DNA of 53,057 nucleotides from Pseudomonadota bacterium (GCA_023399815.1 JAEWOJ010000194.1:1-53057), one strand, 5' to 3'. Shown: positions 25,189 to 34,347, numbered from the stretch's first letter. Made by a program: numbers and translations. Notes: generated by a model not told the origin, from the letters alone.

Positions 25189-27441
25189 TCAGGGCATTAC
25201 AGGGGGAGCGGGTGCAGGGCTCCCCGGTGGCGGTTCCGGCGGCGGCATTTCACCAGGCGCCACCGGTGCTGCGCCGGGCATTCCCGGCATCCCAGCCATG
25301 CCGGAGCCGTCCGCCTGGGGAATGAGTTGGTCAATGTCGAGTCGGTCGCCAGCCTTCTCGGCCGTAGCGCGCAGTAGTTGCTCCAGCGCATCGGCAATGG
25401 ATGCCTGGCTGGCGCCGCGCAATTGCCCGATCTGCACGATTCCCTGCTGCAAAAGTGGCAACATCGCGCTCCACGACTGGCGCTCGGCAGCCACGTTCGG
25501 CTTGCCGCTGGATCCGGCACGAATATCCACATTCAGAAGACGAGCCACGTCGTCCGGGCCGCCGTACTCGGGCCACATCGCATCCGGCCCGGCAATCTGC
25601 TGCACCTCATCCACCGTCATGTACCGGCGCGCAATCTCCACTGTGTACTGCGCCAAATCGGTCAGCGCCTCCTCCAGGACGTCGCGTCGGCCAGTTGTGC
25701 GTGCGTTAAACCCCTGCTGCTGAATATCAGCCTCAGTCGCGGTCTTCGGCGTATTCACTGCGCCGCCCAAGGCTTCCTGCACACCCCAAATGCGCTCGAT
25801 CTCCTGCACGATGCGCGTGCGGTCATACAGCGCAACGTCGATGGCCGCGTAAGTGACCGGCTGCAAGACTTCGCCAAGCGGGCGACGGGGGTCTGTCAGG
25901 TTGACCGGTACCATCTCCTGCTCGCCAGCAGCCGCCAGCTTGTCAGCCTCGCCGGGAGGCAATGCCCCGGCGTTGAATGCCGTCTTGGGCACGGTGCGAC
26001 GACGATGCCTTGCCTCCGCAGAGCCAATCCGGTCGTACTCGTCCACCAACTTCATGGAGCGAGTCGTGAGGCTTTGAGGATGCCGCTGTCCATCAACTTC
26101 GGACGTGGTGATCAGGAAGAACGGATAGAAGCGGGTTGTTGCCGGCGGGTTCCATGGCGCCTTGACCCAGCGCCCCACGCCCTCTATGCCGGTCAGGACG
26201 GAATTTGAAGTGCGGTCCCATATTTCCCAAAGGGCCAAGAACTCCTCACCCGTGACGCAGTCTCCCCCGCCATCATCCTTCACGTATGCATCAGCGTCGC
26301 TGGCGTTCACGCTATCCACCGCCGCCGTCTCGTCGCGGATCATTACCGGCTTGCGAGCGGTGTAACGGGCGGCAGCTTTCAGGATCGACTCGGCACGTTC
26401 ACCCAAGTATTCACCGAACTCCGCTAGAGCGTCGTCAGCACGGATGAAGATGCGGTGCGCATTCCACGGCGCATCCCCGTGGTTGGCGATAGTGAACCCC
26501 GGTGCAACTTGAAAGTCCTCGCCTTGCACCACGTCGGCCACGAAGCCACGCGCAACAGTCCGATCTGCCCCCTGTTCCAACGCGGCCAACTGGCGCTCAA
26601 GATCGGCAATCTTCGATTCACGGTCAGCGCCAAACACGCCCCGCACCACCTCGACCGCCGACGCAATGAAGCCCTCGCCTTCCTCGGCCAGCTGCGCCTG
26701 CAATGCCTGCGCGTGGTTGATGTTATCGCGCAGGTCGTTGATGGCCTGTGCCGTCTCCGGGCTCTGCTCGGCGCGCTCCTGCCAGCTGGCTTTGAGGATG
26801 CCGACGCCGATGGTCAATGCAGATCGTGTCCACGGGCGGCCACGGCGGCGCAGGCTGGCATCGCGCCACATGTGTGAGCCCACTATCTCGCAGGTTTCGG
26901 CGAACGCCTTGATCTCACGCGAGCGGCGCAGATACCGCTTGCGCAGCTCCATCACCTGCTGCTGAATCAACCCCTCGGTCGCAGCCTCCTGCGCCTGCTG
27001 ACCCACCTGCATCGCCATCTCGGGCGGCGTGCCCATCGCCACAGCAGCAGCGGCAGCCTGCGCCCCAGCCTGTACCGCCTCGGGCGAATCGCGCACCTCG
27101 TCCTCGATTGCATCGCGCAACGCCAGCATGTCCGGCGGGCGAACGCTCGGGCCGGGCGTCACATCGAAATCGGGATCGCGGGCGTAGAGGAACGCTTCGA
27201 GAATGTCGATGTTCGTGCCAATCAGGTTGGCACCCACCTGAAAACCGGAGTCGCCGCGAGCGTAGCGCCGGTCCTTCGCGTACTGCTTGCGCGCCGGGGC
27301 GTCATGTTCGCGGGCATAAGCAAGGCGACGGAACCATGCCTTTACGTCCGCCCGCTCGCGCTGTAGCGCCTGCTCCCGAAGCTGATCGGGGTCATTGGGC
27401 TCGGCCGCCTGCGCGGTCAGTTCATCATGTTCGTCGGTCAT
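25189..27441 (-). CDS. Portal protein
   Basis: 750 aa, large P22-like portal. N-terminal helical part (DVKAWFRRLAYAREHDAPARKQYAKDRRY), GTNIDILEAFLYARDPDF typical of the family, later NPPATTRFYPFFLITTSEVDG and EADIQQQGFNARTTGRRD. The Pro-rich C-terminus is low-complexity. It forms the dodecameric DNA gate at one capsid vertex. Late-block motif 24-37 nt upstream of the start. Confidence 0.85.
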   Translation of the reverse strand: MTDEHDELTAQAAEPNDPDQLREQALQRERADVKAWFRRLAYAREHDAPARKQYAKDRRYARGDSGFQVGANLIGTNIDILEAFLYARDPDFDVTPGPSVRPPDMLALRDAIEDEVRDSPEAVQAGAQAAAAAVAMGTPPEMAMQVGQQAQEAATEGLIQQQVMELRKRYLRRSREIKAFAETCEIVGSHMWRDASLRRRGRPWTRSALTIGVGILKASWQERAEQSPETAQAINDLRDNINHAQALQAQLAEEGEGFIASAVEVVRGVFGADRESKIADLERQLAALEQGADRTVARGFVADVVQGEDFQVAPGFTIANHGDAPWNAHRIFIRADDALAEFGEYLGERAESILKAAARYTARKPVMIRDETAAVDSVNASDADAYVKDDGGGDCVTGEEFLALWEIWDRTSNSVLTGIEGVGRWVKAPWNPPATTRFYPFFLITTSEVDGQRHPQSLTTRSMKLVDEYDRIGSAEARHRRRTVPKTAFNAGALPPGEADKLAAAGEQEMVPVNLTDPRRPLGEVLQPVTYAAIDVALYDRTRIVQEIERIWGVQEALGGAVNTPKTATEADIQQQGFNARTTGRRDVLEEALTDLAQYTVEIARRYMTVDEVQQIAGPDAMWPEYGGPDDVARLLNVDIRAGSSGKPNVAAERQSWSAMLPLLQQGIVQIGQLRGASQASIADALEQLLRATAEKAGDRLDIDQLIPQADGSGMAGMPGMPGAAPVAPGEMPPPEPPPGSPAPAPPVMP

Positions 27442-27464
27442 GCCGACACCCTGCCTAAATCCGG

Positions 27465-27478
27465 CAAGGCTTCAACGG
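27465..27478 (-). promoter_or_regulatory. Late-block motif copy d
   Basis: Minus strand CCGTTGAAGCCTTG, containing the terminase large subunit stop codon, just ahead of the portal gene. Confidence 0.5.
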
Positions 27479-29088
27479 TAGTAACTCTTTCGCTCCGCGC
27501 TCGTCTTTGCGTCGGCCCGGTCGCGGGCGGCGAACCACTCCTCTGTCATCGGTTTTGGCTCCGGCTTGCGCTGGCGGACAGCAGGCTTGCGCGCCGGCAC
27601 CATGCCGTCGATGCCGCGACCCAACAATCCGCACACGTCCACGCCGTCATCGAACCGCGCGCGCGGGAAGTTCACCAGTTGATCAACAAGCCTGCGCACC
27701 CACGGCGCATTCGCCGGGTTCGGAAAGCGCACCCGCCCCGTCTTCACCAGCGCCCGGAACACCTGCACGCGCGCCACTTTGTCGCCCACCGTCGGCAGGT
27801 ATTCGTAGTTGGCGAACTGGTCCGATTCACGCTCCAGTAGCCGGCGCACCGGGCGTACAGCGTTCTCCTGCCCGCCCTTCTCGCCAAACCACCACAGCGG
27901 CTGGTGCTGCCGAATCATCGCCAACTGCGCGCCGACGCTCTCGTCCAGTTCCACCTGCTCGGCCCACCAGTCAACGAGCCACAGCGTGCCAGCATCGTCC
28001 AGCCCGGCCACGCCGTGTTCTGTGTAGTCCGGTTCCTCGCGCTTTTCGAGGTCTTTCTCGGTCACTGCGAAATCGCTGGCCCCGTAGAACTCCAGCCGCG
28101 CCGGCAGCTCGTGAGGGTCGTAGTAGACGAACCAGTCGCGCTCGAACTGATTGCCGCTCTCCGGCTTCGGGCGGCCCTGATACAAGCTGGCCCACGTCCG
28201 GGCCTTCGCCATATATTGCTGCCAGTGCGCAGGCGTGAACCACTCCGGCCACAAGAATTCCCACGGCGCGCGGCCCAGCGGGTCGTCGTCTCGATCAGCC
28301 TGCGCCGGGATGCACAGCACCTCCCACTCCTGCCCGTCCCTGCACATGATTCTGCCCGATTCGCCATCCCAAGCCTCGGGCAGAATCGAGCCGGCCAAGT
28401 CCTCCGGATGCCACCGCGTTTGAATCAGAATGATCGAAGCGCCGGGCTTCAAGCGCGTCAGTAGATCGTCGTCGTAAGCGGCACGGGTGCTTTCGCGCAC
28501 CGTGGGGCTGTCCGCCTCCTGCCGCCCAGCTACCGGGTCATCGACAATCAGCACGTCCGCACGCGCCGAGGTGACGCCGCCGAGGATGCCGGCAGCCAAC
28601 AACCCCGAATCGTTCGTCAGTTCCCACTCGTCCACCGCGCCGCTGCCGGCCCGGATTGTCGTCCGCTCCGGCCAGATCGCCGTGTATTCCGCACTGCCGC
28701 AGATCGCCCGCACTCGCTTGCTGGACCGGTATGCCGGTTTCGCCGCGTAGCTCGTGGAGATGACCTTGCAACCCGGCCAAACACCCATTGCCCATGCGGG
28801 AGCCACCACGCCGGCATAGGTCGATTTCGCTGAGCCGGGTGGCATGAACACCATCAGTCGCCCCATTGAAGTCCGAAGGCATTCCTCCACCTTGTCCAAT
28901 AGCAGCGCATGATGAGCAGCAAGCGGCAGCGATTCGGCTGGCTCGCATACCCAGCTCTCTGGGTCATCGTCCACCGGTGCGCCGGGAATCGCAATCGACA
29001 GTGCGAATGCCTTCAAGCTCTCCCGTGCTCGGCGACGGCGCAGCAGCTCGGCGGCTGCCGCCTGCGCGGTTATGTCATGTAGCTGCAC
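27472..29088 (-). CDS. Terminase large subunit
   Basis: 538 aa from GTG 29088. Walker A-like MPPGSAKST (about residues 82-90), Walker B with catalytic acidic residues in ADVLIVDDP, coupling region SIILIQTRWHPEDL, and nuclease-domain acidic positions starting at YGASDFAVTEKD. An ATPase/nuclease that packages DNA. The open frame runs on upstream of 29088, but that part shadows the small subunit gene. Confidence 0.88.
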   Translation of the reverse strand: MQLHDITAQAAAAELLRRRRARESLKAFALSIAIPGAPVDDDPESWVCEPAESLPLAAHHALLLDKVEECLRTSMGRLMVFMPPGSAKSTYAGVVAPAWAMGVWPGCKVISTSYAAKPAYRSSKRVRAICGSAEYTAIWPERTTIRAGSGAVDEWELTNDSGLLAAGILGGVTSARADVLIVDDPVAGRQEADSPTVRESTRAAYDDDLLTRLKPGASIILIQTRWHPEDLAGSILPEAWDGESGRIMCRDGQEWEVLCIPAQADRDDDPLGRAPWEFLWPEWFTPAHWQQYMAKARTWASLYQGRPKPESGNQFERDWFVYYDPHELPARLEFYGASDFAVTEKDLEKREEPDYTEHGVAGLDDAGTLWLVDWWAEQVELDESVGAQLAMIRQHQPLWWFGEKGGQENAVRPVRRLLERESDQFANYEYLPTVGDKVARVQVFRALVKTGRVRFPNPANAPWVRRLVDQLVNFPRARFDDGVDVCGLLGRGIDGMVPARKPAVRQRKPEPKPMTEEWFAARDRADAKTSAERKSYYR

Positions 29089-29569
29089 GCAGACCGCCCG
29101 CTGCCAACGCCGCAAGCTGCTCGTCCGTGAGATCCTTGGCAGTAGCTCGCACTTCAAGGGGGGCGGACTTGTCACCCCGGACCGTCACGGCATCCCCGTA
29201 CTTCTTGGGATTCTCCTTCGCCGTCTGCCACTTGATGGCATCCATGTGCAGCCTGCCAGCCGCTGCATCCATTTTGCCCTGTCTGACCCGATAGAGAACG
29301 TGGTCCATCGCCTCGAACCGCGCATCAGCCCGAATCGCGCACGCGCGCGCGTATTGCTGGCGTAGGGCTTCGTACGGCCCTGGCTCAGTCCTCGCCACTC
29401 CATCGGCTGGTTCAGCGTCCTTAGCCGCCAGCCAGCGCATCAGGGTGCGCCAGTGCGGCATTCCCTCCCCTGCGCACGCCTGCCGAATACTGCGGCCCTC
29501 GGCAATCCGGGCACACACGCGCTCCCCTACCTCCGGGTTGAATCGGGTTGGCTTCGACGTGACGCTCAC
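29075..29569 (-). CDS. Terminase small subunit
   Basis: 164 aa. N-terminal HTH-like segment (CARIAEGRSIRQACAGEGMPHWRTLMRWL), helical oligomerisation middle (ARFEAMDHVLYRV, MDAIKWQTAKENPKKYGD) and a C-terminal tail, as in phage small terminases. It recognises the packaging site. Directly upstream of and overlapping the large subunit. Confidence 0.82.
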   Translation of the reverse strand: MSVTSKPTRFNPEVGERVCARIAEGRSIRQACAGEGMPHWRTLMRWLAAKDAEPADGVARTEPGPYEALRQQYARACAIRADARFEAMDHVLYRVRQGKMDAAAGRLHMDAIKWQTAKENPKKYGDAVTVRGDKSAPLEVRATAKDLTDEQLAALAAGGLRAAT

Positions 29570-29781
29570 GATCTGTCCTCCACAGGCTCGACATCCCGCA
29601 GCCGATGCAAACCCGCCCGGCTTGCCGCGAACCTACTATCGGTCTCTACGGCATAGCCATGTGAGAGCAGGCCATCTAGCAACTCGTCCCCATCTGGCCG
29701 GTTGTCACTGCGGAACTCGTCTCGAGTCGCGCTGAACTCGCTTGCAAGATAGCGGACGCCATCCGCGATCCGATCCTTCAT
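29566..29781 (-). CDS. Hypothetical protein
   Basis: 71 aa, charged and helical, no family recognised. ATGA overlaps on both sides place it firmly in the operon between the early/late boundary and the terminase genes. Confidence 0.65.
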   Translation of the reverse strand: MKDRIADGVRYLASEFSATRDEFRSDNRPDGDELLDGLLSHGYAVETDSRFAASRAGLHRLRDVEPVEDRS

Positions 29782-30173
29782 GCTGCCCCTCTCAAATGCT
29801 CGATCAAGTCGTCGCGCAAACCTTCCGCCGTCGGCCCGATGAACGGTAGGCGCGAACCCTTCTGGAACCGCGTCTGATAGAACCCCACAAGCCAGCCTAT
29901 CCGCTCACGAATCCATGCCTGGGCCACACTTCGCTCCTCACTAATGACGTAGGCTTGCTGGGTCTCTGGATCAACAAATAGATACGCTCCGCAGCTCCGC
30001 GATTTGTCGATTTCGGTAATCCTGTCTATCAGACAATCGACCGCGAACTGCATGTCATCGAGATCGACAACGCATGATGGCGCTGGTTTCCAGCACTGTC
30101 GGAACGCAACACCGGCAGTTCGCCCTACGATAGTGCCGTGGGGCAAGGCTTCAACGGTTGCTTGCTTCGTCAT
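29778..30173 (-). CDS. Hypothetical protein at the early/late boundary
   Basis: 131 aa, no recognised family. MQFAVDCLIDRITEIDKS and GAYLFVDPETQQAYVISEERS suggest an alpha/beta fold. It occupies the position where lambda carries the late antiterminator Q, but resembles neither Q nor another antiterminator I know. Its 5' coding end contains late-block motif copy e. Confidence 0.6.
   Translation of the reverse strand: MTKQATVEALPHGTIVGRTAGVAFRQCWKPAPSCVVDLDDMQFAVDCLIDRITEIDKSRSCGAYLFVDPETQQAYVISEERSVAQAWIRERIGWLVGFYQTRFQKGSRLPFIGPTAEGLRDDLIEHLRGAA
30144..30157 (-). promoter_or_regulatory. Late-block motif copy e
   Basis: Minus strand CCGTTGAAGCCTTG, inside the first codons of the 131-aa gene; the most upstream copy, at the entry to the packaging genes. 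Confidence 0.45.
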
Positions 30174-30520
30174 GCTGCCTCCAAGGTTATTTCCAGTCGG
30201 GGGCTATGTCGGTCTATACCGGCCTTGCGGATGCTCAGCGCCTGCACCTGGGAGTCGTCATCCCACATGCCGGCAGCGGTCAGAGCGTCCAGCGGGGCCT
30301 TCAGCAGGTTGTCGATGTCCCGCCGGCGCAGGTCGGGGTAGTAGGCTTCGATGGAGACGTTGACTGGCGCGGGCCCAACGCCCACCCGGCCACCCAGGCG
30401 CATCACCAGCTCAACGTCCGTTCGGTACTTCCGGCCGGCCGCAGCGATCAGCACACGGCCGTTCACGCTTCGCCAATAGCGGTTCACCGACGGCGGCCAC
30501 GGGAGCTGCAAGCGGATCAC
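30170..30520 (-). CDS. rusA: RusA-family Holliday junction resolvase
   Basis: 116 aa from GTG 30520 (GTGA overlap with the upstream gene). Starts RLQLPWPPSVNRYWR and contains the acidic active-site region RRRDIDNLLKAPLDAL typical of RusA dimers, which cut four-way junctions during phage recombination and before packaging. Much longer ORFs through this frame are shadow extensions. Confidence 0.88.
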   Translation of the reverse strand: MIRLQLPWPPSVNRYWRSVNGRVLIAAAGRKYRTDVELVMRLGGRVGVGPAPVNVSIEAYYPDLRRRDIDNLLKAPLDALTAAGMWDDDSQVQALSIRKAGIDRHSPRLEITLEAA

Positions 30521-30786
30521 CCGTACACCCTCCGCAGCGTCTCGTTGAGCGCCGCCAGTTCGTCCATCTTCATCACCCGCCACATGGTCTTTCGGCCATG
30601 CCAGCCGTTCTCGCTGCCTTGGTGGCAGTCCTTGCACAACGCCACCACCGTGAAGTGCTGGCCTTGATTGATGTGGTGCGCGTCGCTCGGCGGCGGCGCG
30701 GCGCAGACGCTGCACGGCAGGCTCTTGACCGCTTGCAGGTGCATACGCTCGGTAGCGGTGATCGCCTTGGCGTTCTTCGTGCGCAT
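30517..30786 (-). CDS. Ref/HNH-like nuclease
   Basis: 89 aa. CSVC and later CKDCH with DAHHINQG and GWHG between and after them give the zinc-binding HNH layout of the P1 Ref-like recombination-enhancement nucleases. Probably cuts DNA in a RecA-dependent way. Sits between NinB-like and RusA genes, consistent with a recombination role. Confidence 0.75.
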   Translation of the reverse strand: MRTKNAKAITATERMHLQAVKSLPCSVCAAPPPSDAHHINQGQHFTVVALCKDCHQGSENGWHGRKTMWRVMKMDELAALNETLRRVYG

Positions 30787-31229
30787 CAGCCAGCCCTCCG
30801 CATCGAGTAGCCCGGATCGGGGTCGGGGATCACCACGCCGGCTCGCGCGCCGATGCGCTGGCAGAACTCCACGTAGCGCCAGAACTCATCGCCATCGATC
30901 ACGTCGCGGTTGCCATCGGCATCGGTCGTGGTAGTGCGAATCGGCACCTGTTCAGATCGACCGCCCGGCAACCGCTTCTCGCGCCAACCCCAATGCGAGC
31001 CGCACAGGTACTCGTGCACGTCCTCGCGCTCGTAGCCGCCATGCTCGGCCAGCATCGGAATCACTACGCCCCACAGGTAGCGCAGCTGCGGCGGCGTGCG
31101 CTCCGGGCGGGCGATGGTCAGCTTCACGTTGACCGGCTTGCCCTGCTGGAAGAAGCGCAGAATTTCCGATACACGCTTGATCGCCGCGTCGCGGTCTTTC
31201 GGCGGCAGGGTGATGACGTTCTCAGCCAT
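30786..31229 (-). CDS. NinB-like recombination protein
   Basis: 147 aa. ERTPPQLRYLWGVVIPMLAEHGGYEREDVHEYLC is similar to NinB/YbcN-type phage proteins that bind single-stranded DNA; the N-terminus is a charged helix. One base overlaps the Ref-like gene. The family call rests on this segment and on the RusA neighbourhood. Confidence 0.6.
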   Translation of the reverse strand: MAENVITLPPKDRDAAIKRVSEILRFFQQGKPVNVKLTIARPERTPPQLRYLWGVVIPMLAEHGGYEREDVHEYLCGSHWGWREKRLPGGRSEQVPIRTTTTDADGNRDVIDGDEFWRYVEFCQRIGARAGVVIPDPDPGYSMRRAG

Positions 31230-31449
31230 GGTCCCGCTCCCCGTAGCGCAGCTCCAGCAGCAGTCGCAACTCGTGGATCGACTTCTCGATGTCCTGTCGG
31301 CCCTTGCCGCCTTCGCGGTTGTGCCTGGTCAGGCGCTTGACGACGCAGCCCTCCAGAAACCCAAGCCCATTTGCCTCGGCGTACTGCACCGGTTGGATGC
31401 CGCCCACGCGGTAGTGGCTGCCACCGATCTGTTCGTCCAATGCGCTCAT
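31222..31449 (-). CDS. DUF3310 protein
   Basis: 75 aa starting MSALDEQIGGSHYR with GIQPVQYAEANGLGFLEGCVVKRLTRHN and GGKGRQDIEKSIHELRLLLE, the DUF3310 pattern (often called nucleotide kinase-like in phages). No kinase motif is visible. Start ATG 31449 overlaps the upstream stop (ATGA). Confidence 0.8.
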   Translation of the reverse strand: MSALDEQIGGSHYRVGGIQPVQYAEANGLGFLEGCVVKRLTRHNREGGKGRQDIEKSIHELRLLLELRYGERDHG

Positions 31450-31943
31450 CCCTGCGCCTCCTTCGCGCGGGCGGCGTCGATGGCGGCAAGCTCGTTCATG
31501 GCTTTGGCTGCCCAATGGCTGTGGTGGTTGGCATTCCGGCCGTTGTGCTGCGCCAATGCATACTCGATCAATTCTCGGTACCGCATTGATTCAGCGCTTC
31601 GCGCGTCGCGCTCGGCGACCAGGCGCAGCCGTTCTTGCTGGAGGGTCACCACTACACTGCTGTTGGTCCCTGCGTCATAGCGCGCTGCATCACGCTCTTC
31701 CGTCAAGCGGTCAAGCTCCCTCGCCCTATGGTTCGCCAGGAATTCGAAGTTGTCTCCAGCCGCTCGGTAATTATTTCGCTGCTCGATCAGGCGGTCGATG
31801 GCTGCTTGGTCGTAGAGTCCATCAACCGGCCACCCTTTCTGACGCCACCGTTCGGCAGTTTCAACGTCATAGGTGGTGGATGACTTGTCCGTAATGAAGT
31901 CGTCAGTAACCCACGCCACCGGCTTGATCTCGTTCTCACTCAT
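31446..31943 (-). CDS. Hypothetical early protein
   Basis: 165 aa. N-terminal PVAWVTDDFITDKSSTTYDVETAERWRQKGWPVDGLYD followed by a long helical Arg/Glu region; proteins of this layout are common in phage early operons without known function. Confidence 0.65.
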   Translation of the reverse strand: MSENEIKPVAWVTDDFITDKSSTTYDVETAERWRQKGWPVDGLYDQAAIDRLIEQRNNYRAAGDNFEFLANHRARELDRLTEERDAARYDAGTNSSVVVTLQQERLRLVAERDARSAESMRYRELIEYALAQHNGRNANHHSHWAAKAMNELAAIDAARAKEAQG

Positions 31944-32137
31944 TTCGCCTCTCCCGCAATCTGTTCAGCCCGCGCCATGCAGCGCTCCTTTGCGCCCTCG
32001 CCCCGCTCCGTGCAGATGCGGGTTTCGCCGTCCACCAGCACGTACACCGGCCCGTCGATGCCGTTGAACTTCGGCAGGCAGAAGCGCCCGTCCTCGGAGC
32101 GCAGGTGCTGCTTGTTCTCGCCGAGAATCCAGCGCAT
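31940..32137 (-). CDS. Hypothetical small protein
   Basis: 65 aa: EDGRFCLPKFNGIDGPVYVLVDGETRICTERGEG looks like a compact beta domain with two Cys. No family recognised. Overlaps the flanking genes by 1-4 nt. Confidence 0.6.
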   Translation of the reverse strand: MRWILGENKQHLRSEDGRFCLPKFNGIDGPVYVLVDGETRICTERGEGAKERCMARAEQIAGEAK

Positions 32138-33435
32138 CAGAAGTCCTCCGCCGCGCTTCGCAGGTCGGAGAACGCCATCGTCGCTCCATCGAATCGCAGC
32201 TTTTTGTAGCCGGTCGGGCCATGCCGGTTCTTCTCGATCAACACCTCGGCAATGCCAGGCTCCGGCGTCTCGCGGTTGTAAACCTCATCCCGGTAGAGCA
32301 TCAGGATTTGATCGGCCTCGCGCGTAAGCTCGTCGCTGTTCGCCAGGTCGCCGGCATTCGGGCGCTTGTCGGTGCGGGTATCGACGCCCTTCACCACCTG
32401 CGCGAGCGACACCACCGGCACCTGCAAGTCGCGGGCGAGGTTCTTCAACCCGCGCGCCACCTGCGAGACTTCCGTGATGCGATCCGCACGCGGCACCGTG
32501 ATGCGCTGCGCGTAGTCGATGAAGATCACCTCCACGCCGTAGGTGTGCTTCCACTTCCGGGCAACGCCGACAAGCTCGTCCAGGGTGATCGCCGAACGGT
32601 CATAGATCCACATAGCTCGGTCGCGCGCCTGCTTGATGCCGGCGGTGATCTTTGACCAGTCCTCATCGTGGATCTGACCCGAGCGGATCGCGGTCGCCGA
32701 CACGCTCGACGCCAACGCAGCGCGGCGAATGCCGATCTGCTCTGCTGGTTGCTCGGCGCTGAATACCCCAACCTTGTGCCCGGCGGCGGCGGCAGCCTCA
32801 GCCAGCCCGAGCATGAAGGCGGTCTTGCCCATCGCAGGGCGTCCGCCGATCACGGTCAGGTCCGAGTCGTGCCAGCCGCCAAGGATCGAATCCAACTCCC
32901 GCAGCCCGGTCGTGATGCCCGGTAGCAGCCCGCCATTGTTGAACGCAGCCTGCGTCACCTCGAAAGCCATCTGCAAAATCTGCTTGCCGGTGAACTCGTG
33001 TTCGGCCACCTCGGCATTCAACGCCATCAGCGCGGTGATCGCCTCGTTGACTGACTCCGGGTCACGCCCGCGTGCGCCCATCAGCAGCCGTTGCCCGATG
33101 CCAGCGGCCTCACGCATCCGCCAGTTCTCGCGCACCAGCTCAGCATGAGCCAGCGCAGTGCCGCCCGTGATCGCGTTCGACGCCAACGCCAGGATTTCCC
33201 CGGCATCATCCGGCAGCGCATCCATCAGCGTCACTGCGTCCGCCGGCTCGCCCGCCAGCATCGCGTCCCGGATTGCAGACCACAGCCGCTGGCGTAGCGG
33301 CGACGTGAACTGCTCGGCGGTCAGCAGGGCCGAGACGTCGTGGAAGGCCTCGTTGCGTGCAAGCACGCCGGCCAGGACCGCGTCTTCGGCATGTGCCGGG
33401 GTGTTGATGCTCGGCATCGCGGCAACCGCGTTCAC
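32137..33435 (-). CDS. dnaB: Replicative DNA helicase, DnaB type
   Basis: 432 aa from GTG 33435 (GTGA overlap). N-terminal primase-interaction domain (NTPAHAEDAVLAGVL), RecA-like ATPase with Walker A GGRPAMGKT (about 197-205), Walker B VEVIFIDYAQ and C-terminal RHGPTG loop. Unwinds DNA at the phage fork; encoding its own helicase removes the need for a P-type loader of host DnaB. Confidence 0.9.
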   Translation of the reverse strand: MNAVAAMPSINTPAHAEDAVLAGVLARNEAFHDVSALLTAEQFTSPLRQRLWSAIRDAMLAGEPADAVTLMDALPDDAGEILALASNAITGGTALAHAELVRENWRMREAAGIGQRLLMGARGRDPESVNEAITALMALNAEVAEHEFTGKQILQMAFEVTQAAFNNGGLLPGITTGLRELDSILGGWHDSDLTVIGGRPAMGKTAFMLGLAEAAAAAGHKVGVFSAEQPAEQIGIRRAALASSVSATAIRSGQIHDEDWSKITAGIKQARDRAMWIYDRSAITLDELVGVARKWKHTYGVEVIFIDYAQRITVPRADRITEVSQVARGLKNLARDLQVPVVSLAQVVKGVDTRTDKRPNAGDLANSDELTREADQILMLYRDEVYNRETPEPGIAEVLIEKNRHGPTGYKKLRFDGATMAFSDLRSAAEDF

Positions 33436-34181
33436 AGCAGCCTCCTCCCGCCGCCAGGGCGTTGCTCCATCGGGACCACGTTCGACGCTGCCGCCGGTTT
33501 CCCGGGGCGCTCGGTAGCGCGAGACAGCCAGCCGTTGAGGAACTTCCCCGCGCCCCGTCGGGTTTTCCGCTGCGCCGGGTTTGCGACGCACCACGCCCGC
33601 GCCTTCCGCAGCTCGGCCAGCACGTCCAACGCCGGATAGGCCATCTCGAACTCGGCAACCTCGGCCAGCCCCACGGCGTAATCGCTCCCGTCGTTCAGCG
33701 GGATCGAAATTTCGCTTTCCGCGCTCGCCTCTGGAGATGGAGATGGAGATGGAGATGGAGATGGAGATGGAGAGTTTCCTAACGGTTTGGAAACCGTTTC
33801 GGAAACTCCAGCGGAAACGAGGATTTCATCCTTGAACGCAACAGCATCAGGAACCCCGGATGCGGCCTTGGCGACGGCTTTCCAGATGTTCGGGTTAGCC
33901 GGGCGGTTGAACTGCAGGAACTTGACCACCCAGACCCATTTCGTCGCTGGGTCGTACTTGACGAAGCCGATATCCGAAAGGGTTTCCAAACCGTTACGGA
34001 ACCGCTCCGAAACCCAACCCAAGTCCTCGCATGCGTAGGCGTCAGGAAGGCGGAATGCCCCGAGTGTCGTGGTGTGCGGAGAGGTCAACAGATAAGCGGC
34101 AAGCAGGCGCGCATCATCACCGGCATCGCGCAGGTCCGTGTTGGCCCAGAAGCCCGCATAGATCGTGCCGTAGTCACGCAT
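33432..34181 (-). CDS. Phage replication initiator-like protein
   Basis: 249 aa. The N-terminal half (MRDYGTIYAGFWANTDLR, LLAAYLLTSPHTTTLGAFRLPD, KYDPATKWVWVVKFLQFNRP) is a winged-helix-like domain found next to DnaB in many phages. An (SP)n linker from a hexanucleotide repeat joins it to a C-terminal domain (AELRKARAWCVANPAQRKT). Position is that of lambda O. ATG 34181. Confidence 0.7.
   Translation of the reverse strand: MRDYGTIYAGFWANTDLRDAGDDARLLAAYLLTSPHTTTLGAFRLPDAYACEDLGWVSERFRNGLETLSDIGFVKYDPATKWVWVVKFLQFNRPANPNIWKAVAKAASGVPDAVAFKDEILVSAGVSETVSKPLGNSPSPSPSPSPSPSPEASAESEISIPLNDGSDYAVGLAEVAEFEMAYPALDVLAELRKARAWCVANPAQRKTRRGAGKFLNGWLSRATERPGKPAAASNVVPMEQRPGGGRRLL
33733..33774. repeat. 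GGAGAT hexanucleotide tandem repeat
   Basis: Six exact GGAGAT copies and a seventh with one change, coding on the minus strand for alternating Ser-Pro in the initiator-like protein. Length changes would keep the frame. It could be a slippage-prone linker or an iteron-like array. Confidence 0.85.
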
Positions 34182-34347
34182 GGCGCTGCTCCAGCTCCAA
34201 CTGCGGCGTCGGCTCACGCCTACGTTCTGCCCGGGCCATCTCATCGGCGCGAAGGCGGTCGTACTCGGCACGCTCTGCGTTGGTCATGGGCGGCGCGTAG
34301 AGCGCCTTCATCGCCTCTATGCATTGGCGGCATTGGTCAGGCTTCAC
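34174..34347 (-). CDS. Hypothetical 57-aa protein
   Basis: 57 aa from GTG 34347 to TGA 34174, too short for common cut-offs. CRQCIEAMKALYAPPMTNAERAEYDRLRADEMARAE looks like a genuine small helical protein. Its start overlaps the neighbouring reading frame and its stop overlaps the initiator start. Confidence 0.65.
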   Translation of the reverse strand: MKPDQCRQCIEAMKALYAPPMTNAERAEYDRLRADEMARAERRREPTPQLELEQRHA

